DNA of 64,000 bases from CAMNAO01 sp045605145 (GCA_045605145.1 JAZUPH010000073.1:1-64000); one strand, 5' to 3'. Shown: positions 16,881 to 26,132, numbered from the stretch's first letter. Notes: a model not told the origin generated them from the sequence alone. Numbers and translations are program-made.

Positions 16881-17408
16881 GTGAGGATATTCTATACGGA
16901 CGTTAAAGACGGCGACGACCGCTCCCGTCTGGTGCGTCAGCTGTTGGATTGGGCGTGGAGGCGTGAATTCGGCGGCGTGATGCCGACTGTCCTGAAAACC
17001 GAAAAGGGCAAGCCTTATTTCGATGCCCGTCCAGATGTCCACTTTTCTCTGAGCCACACAGACAGCCACGTTCTTTGCGCCATCGGACTTGCGCCCGTGG
17101 GTGCGGATGTGCAGACACACCGACAGGTCTCGGACAGGGTGCAGGAATACACCACCGGAGAGCGGGAGCGGACCCTGTTCGATTTTTTCGAGCTTTGGTG
17201 CCTCAAGGAGAGTTATATCAAATTGAAAGGCCGATATACCGGACTTTTGCGCGAAACGGTATTTGATTTGCAGGACGGGTGCATCATTGCACCCGAGGAG
17301 GGCATAAGCTGCCGCGTGTATCACAACATTCCCGGCTGCACCGCCGCAGTGTGTTATATGGGCGATGGTGATGCGGAGCTGGTATATGTGAACAGGGAAA
17401 TGTTGTAA
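16881..17408 (+). CDS. 4'-phosphopantetheinyl transferase (Sfp type)
   Basis: Transfers phosphopantetheine from CoA to carrier proteins. 175 residues, GTG start after GGAGGGGTGAGAGGA. The HFSLSHTDSHVLCAIG segment (CoA side), the metal-binding VGADVQTHR (Asp76) and the ELWCLKESYIKLKG signature (Glu110, Lys115) are visible. Compared with the Sfp G-D-I-E motif the second acid is Gln78. It is shorter than Sfp itself. No polyketide, peptide synthetase or acyl-carrier gene is nearby, so the partner is unknown. Confidence 0.88.
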   Translation: MRIFYTDVKDGDDRSRLVRQLLDWAWRREFGGVMPTVLKTEKGKPYFDARPDVHFSLSHTDSHVLCAIGLAPVGADVQTHRQVSDRVQEYTTGERERTLFDFFELWCLKESYIKLKGRYTGLLRETVFDLQDGCIIAPEEGISCRVYHNIPGCTAAVCYMGDGDAELVYVNREML

Positions 17409-17423
17409 TAACAATATAAGCAC

Positions 17424-17459
17424 AAAACCGCACTGCACAGCAGTACGGTTTTGCTTTTT
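17424..17459. terminator. Convergent terminator between the PPTase and GH31 genes
   Basis: AAAACCGCACTG pairs with CAGTACGGTTTT (one mismatch) around a 5-base loop; a TTTTTG tract follows on the plus strand. Confidence 0.75.
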
Positions 17460-17472
17460 GTTTGAAACTCAA

Positions 17473-19923
17473 TTACTTCGCCAGAAGGAGCTCGTAGACA
17501 ACAGACTTCATCTCATCGCTCAGTGGCATGCTGTTTATGGCAGACAGCTTGCTGAGAATATCAGCCTTGCCGATAACGGTCTTATACAGGCTTTCCTTAG
17601 TCGCGTAGTCGATCTCAGCGCGGCGGATGGCGGTATAAGCCCAGTGGCTTACGGGGTTCTCGGCGACAACGGCATCATCCGCAACAATGAACACAACGCG
17701 GTCTGTGGGTGCAACGGCGCCGATATGCACGGTCTGCACATTACGCGTCTCGTCATATTCACCGGCGAACTCGCGGGCTGCGCCATTGACAGCAACGCCG
17801 GTCACATTGCCGGGCTGCAGGCCGTAGAAGGAAATGCTGTACTCACGCTGGGCAGGAACCAGCTCTGTGCAGCCGTGGACAGGCTCGATAACAAAGCTCT
17901 TCTCCTCGCCCCAATGGACAGCAAACCTGGTGATTGCAGACTTGCCCTCGCGGTAAGCCTCGGTAACGCCGTCGTCTTCATACAGCTCAAAGCTGCCGTC
18001 GGCGCCGACAAATACGCACACTTCAAGGGCCGCAGGGTTGGATACATCGCAGCCGATGGTCTTCTCCTCCGCCATAGGCAGGATGCCGCCAGCCTTGGCG
18101 AAGACAGGGATACTCTCAAGGCTGCGGTGCATATTCATCATGCGGCCGCCCTTGTAGGAGATGCCGGTAAAGATATCGTACCACAGTCCGTCAGGCAGCC
18201 AGGTCTTGGCACAGCCGGCAAGGGTCTCGGGATCTTTCTTGGAGGTGATGGGGTTGACCATGAGCTGAGAGCCAAACATATACTGGTTCTTTACAGCATA
18301 TGCATCGGGGCTTTCGGGGTACACATAGTACATCGGCTCGACCAGCGGGCGGTCGTCATGCCACGCGCGGTAGTTCATGGTGTAAGTATAAGGCACAAGG
18401 CGGTGGCGCAGACGGAGGAAGGCTGTCATTGCCTCCTCACTGTCACGGCAGTATTTCCACGGCTCTTTGGCGTTGAAATTGTCGTTGGAGCTGTGCATAC
18501 GCATGATGGGTGAGAAAACACCGTACTGCACCCAGCGGGTGACCAGCTCGTCATCTGAAATGCCGCCGCGGTGACCGCCGATATCATGGCTCCACCAGCC
18601 GTAGCCCACATTGGACGCCGTGGCGGTGAAATAGGGCTGGAAGTTGAGGGAATTCCATGTGATGGAGGTACTGCCGGAGAAACCGATGGGGTAGCGGTGG
18701 CTGCCCAGGCCGCCGTAGCGGGAGAAGGTCATGCCGCGCTTGCCGCCGCGGGCATTGTCCAGATAATGATACTGGTTTAGCATCCACAGCGGGTCAAAGC
18801 CTGCCGCACGGGTGTTCTCGCCCTGCTGCCAATCCAGCCACCAGAAATCAACGCCCTCATCCTCCATGGGGTGATGGACGATGTTAAAATAGGCTTTCCA
18901 AAAATCCTTACTGGTTACATCAAACTCAACAGGCAGTTCAGACGCGGGGTCGATACCCATCGCCTCGGCCATATCTTTATACATCGACTCATGGGCGCGG
19001 ATTCCGTCAGCGGGGTGGACATTCAGGGTCACATGTTTACCCCGGTCGTGCATATTTTTGAGAAGTCCCTTGGGATCGGGCAGCAGGTCGGTGTTCCATG
19101 TATAGCCCGTCCATCCCTTGCCGTATTTGGGGTCGATGTTGACAAGGTGCCAACCCATATCAAAAACGGACACGGCGAAGGGAATGCCCTTATCTTCGAA
19201 CTTGTCCATAAGGGCAATGTACTCATCCTGGGTGTAGCTGTAATAACGGCTCCACCAGTTGCCGAGGGCGAAACGAGGGATCATGGGCGTCTTGCCGGAC
19301 AGGTGATAGAAATCTTTCAGCAGTCCCAGATAATCGCGGCCATAGTTGAGAAAGTAGACGTCATAATGCTTCTCTTCATTCACAATGGGCCAGCCATGCT
19401 CGTCAAGAGAGGGGGCGTTAGAATCGTCAATGACGGAAAAACCGGTCTGCGCCATAAGGCCATGACCAAGGCTAATCTTCTTCGGCTCCTGTGCACCAAC
19501 GCCAGGGCGACCGCGGTGGACATCGCCGTCGCAGCCGTCAAGATTGTAATATGTTCCGCCCAGATTGCCCTGCCCTTCAAAATCTTTGTCGCCGAAGAAC
19601 CAGGTTTCCTGCTTCATGAGCCAGCGGTTGCCCAGCATACGGATTTGCAGGCCGCGGGGCGAAAACTCCTCCTTATTATAGCTGAGCACCATTTTTGAGG
19701 TAACTATCTCTATCTTTTCAGAGCTGTCTTTCACAGTGAACTCAGGCACAGGGAAAAGGCGGTTGATAACAGTTTCGGTCATTTCATCGACGAAATGGCC
19801 GCTTTCGCTGTACTCCATACGGATCATTTTGTCTGTCAGGACAGTAAAGCGGTATTTATCGCCCTGAACGATGCTTCTCGGGTCAGCCTTGGGTGATACA
19901 TTTTTTATGACATAATCTTTCAT
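17473..19923 (-). CDS. Glycoside hydrolase family 31 (alpha-glucosidase/alpha-xylosidase-like)
   Basis: 816 residues from the ATG with CAGGAGG upstream; no signal peptide, so probably cytoplasmic. The GH31 barrel shows the nucleophile in DFWWLDWQQGE (about residue 362), FSRYGGLGSHRYPIGFSGS, and the acid/base aspartate in WWSHDIGGHRGG (about residue 445). The N-terminal beta domain and C-terminal beta domains are present by length. The family cleaves alpha-linked glucose or xylose; specificity cannot be fixed from sequence by eye. It lies downstream of a GH3 gene on the same strand but is separated from it by a terminator. Confidence 0.92.
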   Translation of the reverse strand: MKDYVIKNVSPKADPRSIVQGDKYRFTVLTDKMIRMEYSESGHFVDEMTETVINRLFPVPEFTVKDSSEKIEIVTSKMVLSYNKEEFSPRGLQIRMLGNRWLMKQETWFFGDKDFEGQGNLGGTYYNLDGCDGDVHRGRPGVGAQEPKKISLGHGLMAQTGFSVIDDSNAPSLDEHGWPIVNEEKHYDVYFLNYGRDYLGLLKDFYHLSGKTPMIPRFALGNWWSRYYSYTQDEYIALMDKFEDKGIPFAVSVFDMGWHLVNIDPKYGKGWTGYTWNTDLLPDPKGLLKNMHDRGKHVTLNVHPADGIRAHESMYKDMAEAMGIDPASELPVEFDVTSKDFWKAYFNIVHHPMEDEGVDFWWLDWQQGENTRAAGFDPLWMLNQYHYLDNARGGKRGMTFSRYGGLGSHRYPIGFSGSTSITWNSLNFQPYFTATASNVGYGWWSHDIGGHRGGISDDELVTRWVQYGVFSPIMRMHSSNDNFNAKEPWKYCRDSEEAMTAFLRLRHRLVPYTYTMNYRAWHDDRPLVEPMYYVYPESPDAYAVKNQYMFGSQLMVNPITSKKDPETLAGCAKTWLPDGLWYDIFTGISYKGGRMMNMHRSLESIPVFAKAGGILPMAEEKTIGCDVSNPAALEVCVFVGADGSFELYEDDGVTEAYREGKSAITRFAVHWGEEKSFVIEPVHGCTELVPAQREYSISFYGLQPGNVTGVAVNGAAREFAGEYDETRNVQTVHIGAVAPTDRVVFIVADDAVVAENPVSHWAYTAIRRAEIDYATKESLYKTVIGKADILSKLSAINSMPLSDEMKSVVYELLLAK

Positions 19924-20020
19924 CACAGAGCCTCCTGATAATAGCTTATAAACGAATAATACAGCACAGTTCAAAGAACTTTGGGGCAGCTTTGTGGCAA
20001 AATTGCGTCATTCTGCCGCC

Positions 20021-20055
20021 AAAAAAACATCCGCAGCCGAAAATGACCGCGGATG
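20021..20055 (-). terminator. Terminator after the GH3 gene
   Basis: Minus-strand hairpin with arms CATCCGC and GCGGATG followed by seven T residues, so GH31 is transcribed separately from GH3. Confidence 0.85.
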
Positions 20056-20072
20056 AGCTTAACTTATTCAGT

Positions 20073-22562
20073 TCATTCTATCACCGGGATAGTACCGGCC
20101 TTATATTCCTGATACAGACGGCTTTCCACATTGAGGCGGATAACATTTGCACAGCAGCGGTCAAGGTCGGTCTGGCTGATAGTGCCGTCGGCAATGCCGG
20201 CGAGAATATCCTCCACATCCTGGGGTGCGCCGGGCATGAGCATATCGTTGCCGGCGCTCATGGCCAGTGCATTGCTGCCCCTGTCGCCGCCGGTGGAGCG
20301 CCAGTCCGTCATGACCACGCCGTCAAATCCCCATTCGCAGCGCAGAACCCATGTAAGAAGATCGAAGCGGTTGGGTGCATAGACGCGGTTTATCTTATTG
20401 TAGGAGGTCATCAGTGACTTGGCGCCGCCCTCACGAACAGCAATGGCGAAGCCGCGCAGGTATATCTCCCTCAAAGCGCGCTCGTTGATGTCGCTGGAGA
20501 CATAGTGGCGGTTATCCTCCTGATTGTTGCAGGCGAAGTGCTTTATGGTCACATACTGTCCGCTGCGTTTCTGCACACCGCGGGTGACGGCGGCGGCCAT
20601 TTTGCCGCTGATGAGCGGATCCTCACTGTAATACTCAAAATTGCGGCCGCACAGTGGGTTGCGCTGGATATTCATTCCGGGTGCCAGCCAGTAGGTAACA
20701 CCATATTCCTCCATCTCGCGCCCGACGGCATCGCCCATCTGCTCAAGAAGGTCCGTGTTCCACGACTGGGCCAGGGCGGTGGCAACAGGGAAAGCGGTGG
20801 CATACTGATAAACTGTGCGGTCCCCCTCCTGCGGATGCTTCTCTATCCAGCCGGCAGGCACACCCAGCACCTGCTGCTCGGGACGGATCCTACCCTCAGC
20901 GGTTATGTAGGTCTCACGCCTTAGACGCAGACCGGCAGGGCCATCAGCAAGGGCGACATCAATAAGACCCTTATCCACAAAAGCCGAAGTGGTATGAGCG
21001 GCAGAACCGGTGGCAGAAAACCAATCTTCGCCGATGGCAGAGAACAGCTCCTCCTCACCCTTGCCCGAACCGATGACAACCTGCGCCCTCTCGCGGGGAC
21101 TCAGCTGCGCCATTATCTCATCGACAAGGGGGCTTGAATACACGGGCGGGATCACATACTCGTGCCTTACTGTGGAAAACTCACCGCTATCAACTGCAAT
21201 ATGCGGCACATCGGCGGGAATTGAGCGAAGGGTCGCGGGCGGCACGATCTCATCAACGGGTACCTCGGGGGTACAGACGGCGCAGCACTGCTCAGTAATT
21301 ACCTCACTGTCAAGGGCAATGACCGCAACGGGCACATGCTTTCGGGAGCTTTCTCCCACATAAAGTACATAGTCGCCCGCCTCGAGGATGAAGGCACTGC
21401 GCTGCTGGTCATAGGCGGCCAGCTGTGCCATGTCGAAGCTGAGTATCACTTCCGCGGTCTCGCCCGGCGCCAGAGTCGCGGTCTTTACAAAGGCGGCAAG
21501 GCTCTGTGCCTCGCGGGCCAGTTTTACAGTGGGACAGGACGCGTAAAGCTGCACCACCTGACGGCCGCTGTAAACAGCTGACAGATTGGTTACCACGGCA
21601 CTCAGCTCAACGGTGCTTCCGCTGACTTTAACGGCACCCGGCGCAATATCGAAATCGGCATAGCCCAGGCCGTATCCGAATTCATAGCGGGGTTTGACGC
21701 TGAAGGTATCAAAATAACGGTAACCCACATAGATGCCGTCGCGGTAATATTCATGCTGAAGGTCGCCATTTCGATGGCTGAACTCATCGGCACAGTGCCA
21801 ATCGGCATACTTCATGGGCCAAGTGGCTGCAAGACGGCCGGAGGGGCTGTATTTTCCGGTGATAATATCGGCGAAGGCTCTGCAGCCCTCCATCCCCTGC
21901 TGGCAGAGATATACAACGGCGTTGATCCCGGGGATATCGTCAACAAAGCTCATGTCAACAGACGCGCCGGAATTTATGACAACAATCATCTTATTGTAGC
22001 TTTCGGCGCACAGACGGATGCTCTCATACTCCTCGGCGGTAAGCCCGAAGTCGTTATCCTCGATCTTTCTGTCGTTGGATTCGCCCGCCTGACGGGCAAG
22101 CACATAGAAGCAAAGCTCAGCTTGGCTTGCTGCAATATCCGCCGGGGTTACAGCGCGGCCGTTGGGATACTTAAAGGGATAGGCAAGGAAGCCCGGTTCG
22201 CCGCCGAAATCCTTATGGCCCACCTGCTTCATAAATTGGATATGCTCTTGCATTTTCACAGCAAACAGCTCGTCATAGTCATCCAGCCAGGCGTCGCCGC
22301 AAAGCTCAAAGCCTGCAGCGGCAAGACCTTCGGCAAAGGTAAGACTTGCCCGCTCATTAACTTCACCGCTTCCGGTGCCGCCCTTGATGGTACGGCGGAC
22401 GCCCGCGCCAAACACCGCCGCCTTGCAGGGGGAAAGCGGCAAAGTGCCGTCATTTTCGAGAAGAACGATGCCCTCAAGCGCGGCGCGGTACGCTACATCC
22501 CGGTTTTCCAGCTCTCTTGCTGAGGGGGTGCTGTCGAAAACAGCCTTGGTCCTTACTGCCAT
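20073..22562 (-). CDS. Glycoside hydrolase family 3 with swapped domain order (beta-glucosidase-like)
   Basis: 829 residues, no signal peptide. The normal C-terminal GH3 sandwich comes first (residues about 20-290: EGIVLLENDGTLPLSP, GGTGSGEVNE), then an Fn3-like region (about 300-400), and the catalytic barrel comes last (about 490-829: FPVATALAQSWNTDLL, KHFACNNQEDNRHYVSS, and the nucleophile Asp753 in GVVMTDWRS). The same reversed order is known from Ruminococcus albus and Butyrivibrio beta-glucosidases. The ATG follows GAAAGGAGC. The family usually hydrolyses beta-glucosides or xylosides. A 16-bp palindrome lies 67 bases upstream. Confidence 0.92.
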   Translation of the reverse strand: MAVRTKAVFDSTPSARELENRDVAYRAALEGIVLLENDGTLPLSPCKAAVFGAGVRRTIKGGTGSGEVNERASLTFAEGLAAAGFELCGDAWLDDYDELFAVKMQEHIQFMKQVGHKDFGGEPGFLAYPFKYPNGRAVTPADIAASQAELCFYVLARQAGESNDRKIEDNDFGLTAEEYESIRLCAESYNKMIVVINSGASVDMSFVDDIPGINAVVYLCQQGMEGCRAFADIITGKYSPSGRLAATWPMKYADWHCADEFSHRNGDLQHEYYRDGIYVGYRYFDTFSVKPRYEFGYGLGYADFDIAPGAVKVSGSTVELSAVVTNLSAVYSGRQVVQLYASCPTVKLAREAQSLAAFVKTATLAPGETAEVILSFDMAQLAAYDQQRSAFILEAGDYVLYVGESSRKHVPVAVIALDSEVITEQCCAVCTPEVPVDEIVPPATLRSIPADVPHIAVDSGEFSTVRHEYVIPPVYSSPLVDEIMAQLSPRERAQVVIGSGKGEEELFSAIGEDWFSATGSAAHTTSAFVDKGLIDVALADGPAGLRLRRETYITAEGRIRPEQQVLGVPAGWIEKHPQEGDRTVYQYATAFPVATALAQSWNTDLLEQMGDAVGREMEEYGVTYWLAPGMNIQRNPLCGRNFEYYSEDPLISGKMAAAVTRGVQKRSGQYVTIKHFACNNQEDNRHYVSSDINERALREIYLRGFAIAVREGGAKSLMTSYNKINRVYAPNRFDLLTWVLRCEWGFDGVVMTDWRSTGGDRGSNALAMSAGNDMLMPGAPQDVEDILAGIADGTISQTDLDRCCANVIRLNVESRLYQEYKAGTIPVIE

Positions 22563-22628
22563 AAAATTGCTCCTTTCAGCATACGATCAGCATGTCGTAC
22601 ATATTGTTGGATTCATAATATCACAGTT

Positions 22629-22644
22629 TGTACGCCGGCGTACA
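22629..22644. promoter_or_regulatory. Palindromic operator candidate upstream of GH3
   Basis: Perfect 16-bp palindrome TGTACGCCGGCGTACA, 67 bases before the GH3 ATG and just upstream of a minus-strand TATTAT that could be the -10 box, so it would cover the -35 region. The form resembles LacI-family operators, but no regulator gene is adjacent. Confidence 0.55.
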
Positions 22645-22683
22645 GCACAAATTTTCCTGTTGCCGGCATATTTTTGCATACAC

Positions 22684-22716
22684 GCAAAAAGAGCCGTCGA
22701 TAACGACGGCTCTTTT
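22684..22716 (-). terminator. Terminator after rplA
   Basis: Minus-strand perfect stem AAAAGAGCCGTCG / CGACGGCTCTTTT with loop ATAA, then a TTTTTGCG tail. It closes the rpmG-to-rplA operon. Confidence 0.9.
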
Positions 22717-22746
22717 AACGTTATTATGCAATAACTGATCGCGCTC

Positions 22747-23439
22747 TTACAGCTGCTTCTGGGCGTTGATTTTGACACCGGGGCCCATGGTGCTGGCGGT
22801 AGTGCAGGAGCGGATGTACTGACCCTTGGCGGCTGCGGGCTTGGCACGCAGAACAGCCTGGAGCAGGGTGTTGTAGTTGTCAAACAGCTTCTCGGGGCCG
22901 AAAGACACCTTGCCGATGGGGCAGTGGATGATGTTGGTTCTGTCCAGACGGTACTCAATCTTACCGGCCTTGATCTCGCTGATGGCGGCAGCCAGGTCAC
23001 GGGTGACGGTGCCGGCCTTGGGAGAGGGCATCAGGCCCTTGGGGCCGAGGACACGACCCAGACGGCCAACCTGACCCATGACGTCAGGAGTGGCGACGAC
23101 TACGTCGAACTCAAACCAGTTTTCCTTCTGGATCTTTTCCATCATATCCTGCAGACCGGCATAGTCGGCGCCGGCGGCGAGAGCCTCTTCAACTCTCTCC
23201 TCTTTACACAGGACGAGAACGCGGCGGGTCTTACCGGTGCCATGGGGCAGAACCACGGCGCCACGGACCTGCTGGTCAGCGTGACGGGAGTCAACACCGA
23301 GCTTGATGTGAAGCTCGACGGTCTCGTCAAACTTCGCATGGGGAAGCTTGCAGATGAGCTCAAAAGCCTCTGCTGCATCATACTGAACGCTCTTATCAAC
23401 GAGCTTGGCTGCGTCTTTGTAATTCTTTCCTCTGAACAT
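22747..23439 (-). CDS. rplA: 50S ribosomal protein L1
   Basis: 230 residues, normal length. Recognised from [30 protein letters not shown] and the [22 protein letters not shown] signature. L1 binds 23S rRNA at the L1 stalk and in other bacteria represses its own rplK-rplA message. It begins four bases after rplK; rplJ-rplL do not follow, and a terminator ends the operon here. Confidence 0.98.
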   Translation of the reverse strand: MFRGKNYKDAAKLVDKSVQYDAAEAFELICKLPHAKFDETVELHIKLGVDSRHADQQVRGAVVLPHGTGKTRRVLVLCKEERVEEALAAGADYAGLQDMMEKIQKENWFEFDVVVATPDVMGQVGRLGRVLGPKGLMPSPKAGTVTRDLAAAISEIKAGKIEYRLDRTNIIHCPIGKVSFGPEKLFDNYNTLLQAVLRAKPAAAKGQYIRSCTTASTMGPGVKINAQKQL

Positions 23440-23443
23440 ACTA

Positions 23444-23869
23444 TTAGCCCTCCACTACGACGCCCATGCTGCGGGCGGTGCCTGCGATCATGCTCATAGC
23501 GGCTTCAACGGAGCCGGCGTTCAGATCGTTCATCTTGGTCTCAGCGATCTTGCGCAGATCGTCCTGGGTCAGCTTGCCAACCTTATCCTTCTGGGGAACA
23601 CCGGAGCCTCTCTCGATGCCGGCATACTTCTTGATAAGAACGGCTGCCGGGGGGGACTTGGTGATGAAGGTGAAGCTGCGGTCGGAATAAACGGTGATAA
23701 CTACGGGGATGGTCATGCCCATATCGCCCTTGGTGCGCTCATTGAATTCCTTGGTGAAAGCGCCGATGTTGACGCCGTGCTGACCAAGCGCAGGGCCTAC
23801 GGGGGGTGCCGGAGTTGCTCTGCCGGCGGGGATCTGAAGCTTTACGATCCCGGTAACTTTTGCTGCCAC
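23444..23869 (-). CDS. rplK: 50S ribosomal protein L11
   Basis: 141 residues. N-terminal [32 protein letters not shown] and C-terminal [26 protein letters not shown] are diagnostic. GTPase-associated centre protein and substrate of PrmA, whose gene is at 44934-45863. Its AGGAGG site ends the 126-base spacer after nusG. Confidence 0.98.
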   Translation of the reverse strand: MAAKVTGIVKLQIPAGRATPAPPVGPALGQHGVNIGAFTKEFNERTKGDMGMTIPVVITVYSDRSFTFITKSPPAAVLIKKYAGIERGSGVPQKDKVGKLTQDDLRKIAETKMNDLNAGSVEAAMSMIAGTARSMGVVVEG

Positions 23870-23995
23870 TTTTGTTTCCTCCTAATAATTATGTGGTATC
23901 ATGTGCCGCGCACATGTTTCGGCGGGATTTAATCCCTCCCACTTGCCGGGCGGTTGGCGGCCGCCGGCCGCATAACGGCCTTAGCCGAAATGTCT
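23870..23995 (-). other. nusG-rplK spacer with hairpins, possible L1-binding leader
   Basis: The minus strand contains GTGGGAGGG directly followed by a GGGATT-T-AATCCC hairpin (23924-23936) and several G/C-rich inverted segments. L1 autoregulates the rplK-rplA message in known systems by binding its leader, so a regulatory role is plausible but not shown by a strict motif here. Confidence 0.3.
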
Positions 23996-24520
23996 TTAGT
24001 CGTCCATTACGACCTGCTCAAAATCCAGGTCGACAGGAGTTTCGCGGCCGAACATGGAGACGATAACGCGCATGCGCTCACGATCGACATCCACCTCGTC
24101 CACGAGGCCATAGAATCCCTCGAGAGGACCGTCAATGACCTTGACGCGGTCACCGACATGGAAGGCCACAACGACCTCCTTCTTCTCCATTCCGAGAGCG
24201 GCTATCTCAGCATCGGTAAGAGGGATAGCCTTGTTGTTTGCGCCAAGAAATCCGGTAACGCCGCGAATGTTGCGGACGATATGCCAGCTTTCATCGGTGA
24301 GGACCATCTTCACCAGAACATAGCCGGGGTAGATCTTGCGCTCAACCATTTTCACCTCGTTCTTGTCGTTGATCTCCTTAACAGTCTCCATGGGAATGTT
24401 GACTGCCTGGATAAGATCCTGAACGTGGCGGTTTTCAGCGGCTTTCATAATAGATTCGGCCACTGCATTTTCGTAGCCCGAATAAGTGTGGACTACATAC
24501 CAGCATGCTCCTTCGCCCAT
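23996..24520 (-). CDS. nusG: Transcription termination/antitermination protein NusG
   Basis: 174 residues. The NGN domain (CWYVVHTYSGYENAVAESI ... KMVLTDESWHIVRNIRGVTGFLG) is followed by a C-terminal KOW domain (GDRVKVIDGPLEGFYGLVDEVD). Binds RNA polymerase and ribosome. Five bases separate it from secE, the standard pairing. Confidence 0.98.
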   Translation of the reverse strand: MGEGACWYVVHTYSGYENAVAESIMKAAENRHVQDLIQAVNIPMETVKEINDKNEVKMVERKIYPGYVLVKMVLTDESWHIVRNIRGVTGFLGANNKAIPLTDAEIAALGMEKKEVVVAFHVGDRVKVIDGPLEGFYGLVDEVDVDRERMRVIVSMFGRETPVDLDFEQVVMDD

Positions 24521-24525
24521 TATCT

Positions 24526-24858
24526 TCAGCCCCCAATAAGAAGCAGCAGACTTACAAAGCCTGATGCCAGCTCATCGAAGCCCCAGACTATGACAGCGCA
24601 GACGGCCATGACGGCAAGAGCGACCAGAGAGTTGTTGACCAGCTGCTTTCCGCTGGGCCAAACGACCTTTTTCAGTTCACTCTTCATGTCGCGGAACCAC
24701 TTGGCAATACCGCGACCTACGCGCTTGAAGAAGCCGACCTTGCCATTGCGGGCCTCTTTAGCCTTGGCGTTGGCCTTGGCTCTGGCCTGCTCTTCGCGGC
24801 GGCGCTTTGCGGCTGCCTGCTTGGACTGTCTGGCGGCGACTTTTTCTTCTTTAGTCAC
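24526..24858 (-). CDS. secE: Preprotein translocase subunit SecE
   Basis: 110 residues; the last 60 form the SecE core, with RGIAKWFRDMKSELKKVVWPSGKQLV followed by one transmembrane helix. The first 45 residues are a Lys/Arg/Ala-rich extension (QSKQAAAKRRREEQARAKANAKAKEA) that is longer than the usual Firmicutes SecE and probably disordered and cytoplasmic. Encoded between rpmG and nusG. Confidence 0.94.
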   Translation of the reverse strand: MTKEEKVAARQSKQAAAKRRREEQARAKANAKAKEARNGKVGFFKRVGRGIAKWFRDMKSELKKVVWPSGKQLVNNSLVALAVMAVCAVIVWGFDELASGFVSLLLLIGG

Positions 24859-24870
24859 GCGGCGTCCTCC

Positions 24871-25044
24871 TTACTTGGTCTCCACATGCAGGGTGTGCTT
24901 GCGGCAGAACGGGCAGAACTTATTCAGCTCAAGCTTGTTGGGGGTATTGGTCTTATTCTTGGTAGTGTTGTAGTTTCTCTGCTTGCACTCGGGGCAGCGC
25001 AGAGTGATCTTAATTCTGGCTGCTTTTGAACTCTTAGAAGCCAT
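24871..25044 (-). CDS. rpmG: 50S ribosomal protein L33
   Basis: 57 residues, too short for most gene finders. It reads [20 protein letters not shown], later [20 protein letters not shown] and ends KHTLHVETK. Both CxxC pairs are present, so this is the zinc-binding (C+) form. First gene of the secE-nusG-rplK-rplA operon and directly downstream of its promoter; no tRNA-Trp lies between it and secE. Confidence 0.95.
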   Translation of the reverse strand: MASKSSKAARIKITLRCPECKQRNYNTTKNKTNTPNKLELNKFCPFCRKHTLHVETK

Positions 25045-25141
25045 ATCTCGGCACCTCCATTTAAATTGCCTCCCTGCCTTGGATTACGCATTTGAGCCAA
25101 TTTGCGCACAAAAATAAGCCCCTTACGCGGCAGGTAGAGCT

Positions 25142-25170
25142 ACTATACCACTTTTTTAAACGCAGGTCAA
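25142..25170 (-). promoter_or_regulatory. Promoter of the rpmG-secE-nusG-rplK-rplA operon
   Basis: Minus-strand TTGACC, 17 bases, TATAGT, about 98 bases before the rpmG ATG. Confidence 0.8.
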
Positions 25171-25213
25171 TAACAAAATTAGAAAATTTTGAATTTTTTC
25201 GCCGCCTTCGGCA

Positions 25214-25242
25214 TTGAAAACGCAGGCTGTGGATTATATAAT
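25214..25242 (+). promoter_or_regulatory. Promoter of ruvX
   Basis: TTGAAA, 17 bases, TATAAT, 32 bases upstream of the ATG. Confidence 0.8.
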
Positions 25243-25274
25243 GTATAGACAGCCAAAAACACAATGAGGTAATT

Positions 25275-25694
25275 ATGAGAACACTTGCAGTTGACTACGG
25301 TGATGTACGAACCGGACTCGCCGTGTCGGATCTGACCGGCACGCTGGCGGGCGAAGCGTGGACAGTGACACAGACAAATCCCGAAAAGATGGCGCAGATC
25401 ATCGCTGAGGAGGCGCAGCGCCGTCAGGTGGGACTTATCGTTGTGGGCCGACCGCTCAATATGGACGGCAGCGCGGGACCACGCGCCGAAAAGTGCGAGG
25501 CCTTTGCCGACATGGTACGCAAGTCCGTTGATGTTGAGGTGGTCATGTGGGACGAGCGCCGCACTACCGTTGACGCACTGCGTATTCTGTCCGATTCGGG
25601 CAAGAAGGGCAAAAAACAGCGCAGCAAGGTAGATGCCGTGGCCGCCGCGCTGATACTTGAAGGCTGGCTCAACGGTCCGGGACGGCTCCGCTGA
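25275..25694 (+). CDS. ruvX: Holliday-junction-resolvase-like RNase H fold protein (YqgF/RuvX)
   Basis: 139 residues. The N-terminal LAVDYGDVRTGLAVSD with its metal-binding aspartate, the central VVGRPLNMDGSAGPRAEKCEAF and VMWDERRTTVDA are family hallmarks. Proposed roles are pre-16S rRNA 5' processing and junction resolution. It has its own promoter and no co-directional partner within about 90 bases except the small gene below. Confidence 0.93.
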   Translation: MRTLAVDYGDVRTGLAVSDLTGTLAGEAWTVTQTNPEKMAQIIAEEAQRRQVGLIVVGRPLNMDGSAGPRAEKCEAFADMVRKSVDVEVVMWDERRTTVDALRILSDSGKKGKKQRSKVDAVAAALILEGWLNGPGRLR

Positions 25695-25784
25695 TCGTGC
25701 GCGGCCGGGATATGCACTGTGTTTGATTTACGCCCTTTTCGGTTACAATAGCTGCACCATTAATTGGAAGCGGAGGTAACGAGC

Positions 25785-26051
25785 ATGATAAAGGGCGTAA
25801 GCAAAAGGGTTGTGGTGGTCAAGTCCCCCGATACAAAACTGTTTGAAGAGGCGATTTTCCTTGTCCGCGATGACGCCGCGCACAAGGGCGTCACCAAAGA
25901 GGATCTGCTGAAAGAAGCAAGCCGGGTGGCTGGCGTGAGCCTGGACAGAGCAAAGCATGACCGGCTGGAAAAGCTGCGCCGCGCCGCCCCCCCTGCCCTT
26001 GCAGGCGCTGCTGCAACAGGCGCGCTGTGGCTAATAAGCAGCATCCTGTAA
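25785..26051 (+). CDS. Small tail-anchored protein of unknown function
   Basis: 88 residues from the ATG preceded by GGAGGT; a TTG at 25764 would only add seven residues without a site. The first 65 residues are charged and helical (SPDTKLFEEAIFLVRDDAAHKGVTK) and the last 20 (APPALAGAAATGALWLISSIL) form one hydrophobic segment ending at the stop, so it may be a C-terminally anchored membrane protein. No family is recognised. It lies between ruvX and the murT operon. Confidence 0.7.
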   Translation: MIKGVSKRVVVVKSPDTKLFEEAIFLVRDDAAHKGVTKEDLLKEASRVAGVSLDRAKHDRLEKLRRAAPPALAGAAATGALWLISSIL

Positions 26052-26064
26052 ACCGTCCCGTCCC

Positions 26065-26094
26065 TTGACAGGCGGTGGGGCATTAAATTATGAT
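26065..26094 (+). promoter_or_regulatory. Promoter of the murT-gatD-like-HAD operon
   Basis: TTGACA, 18 bases, TATGAT, about 38 bases upstream of the ATG. Confidence 0.7.
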
Positions 26095-26132
26095 ACCTGT
26101 GGTCAAAAATCCGCAAACGGAGATACAGAGAT

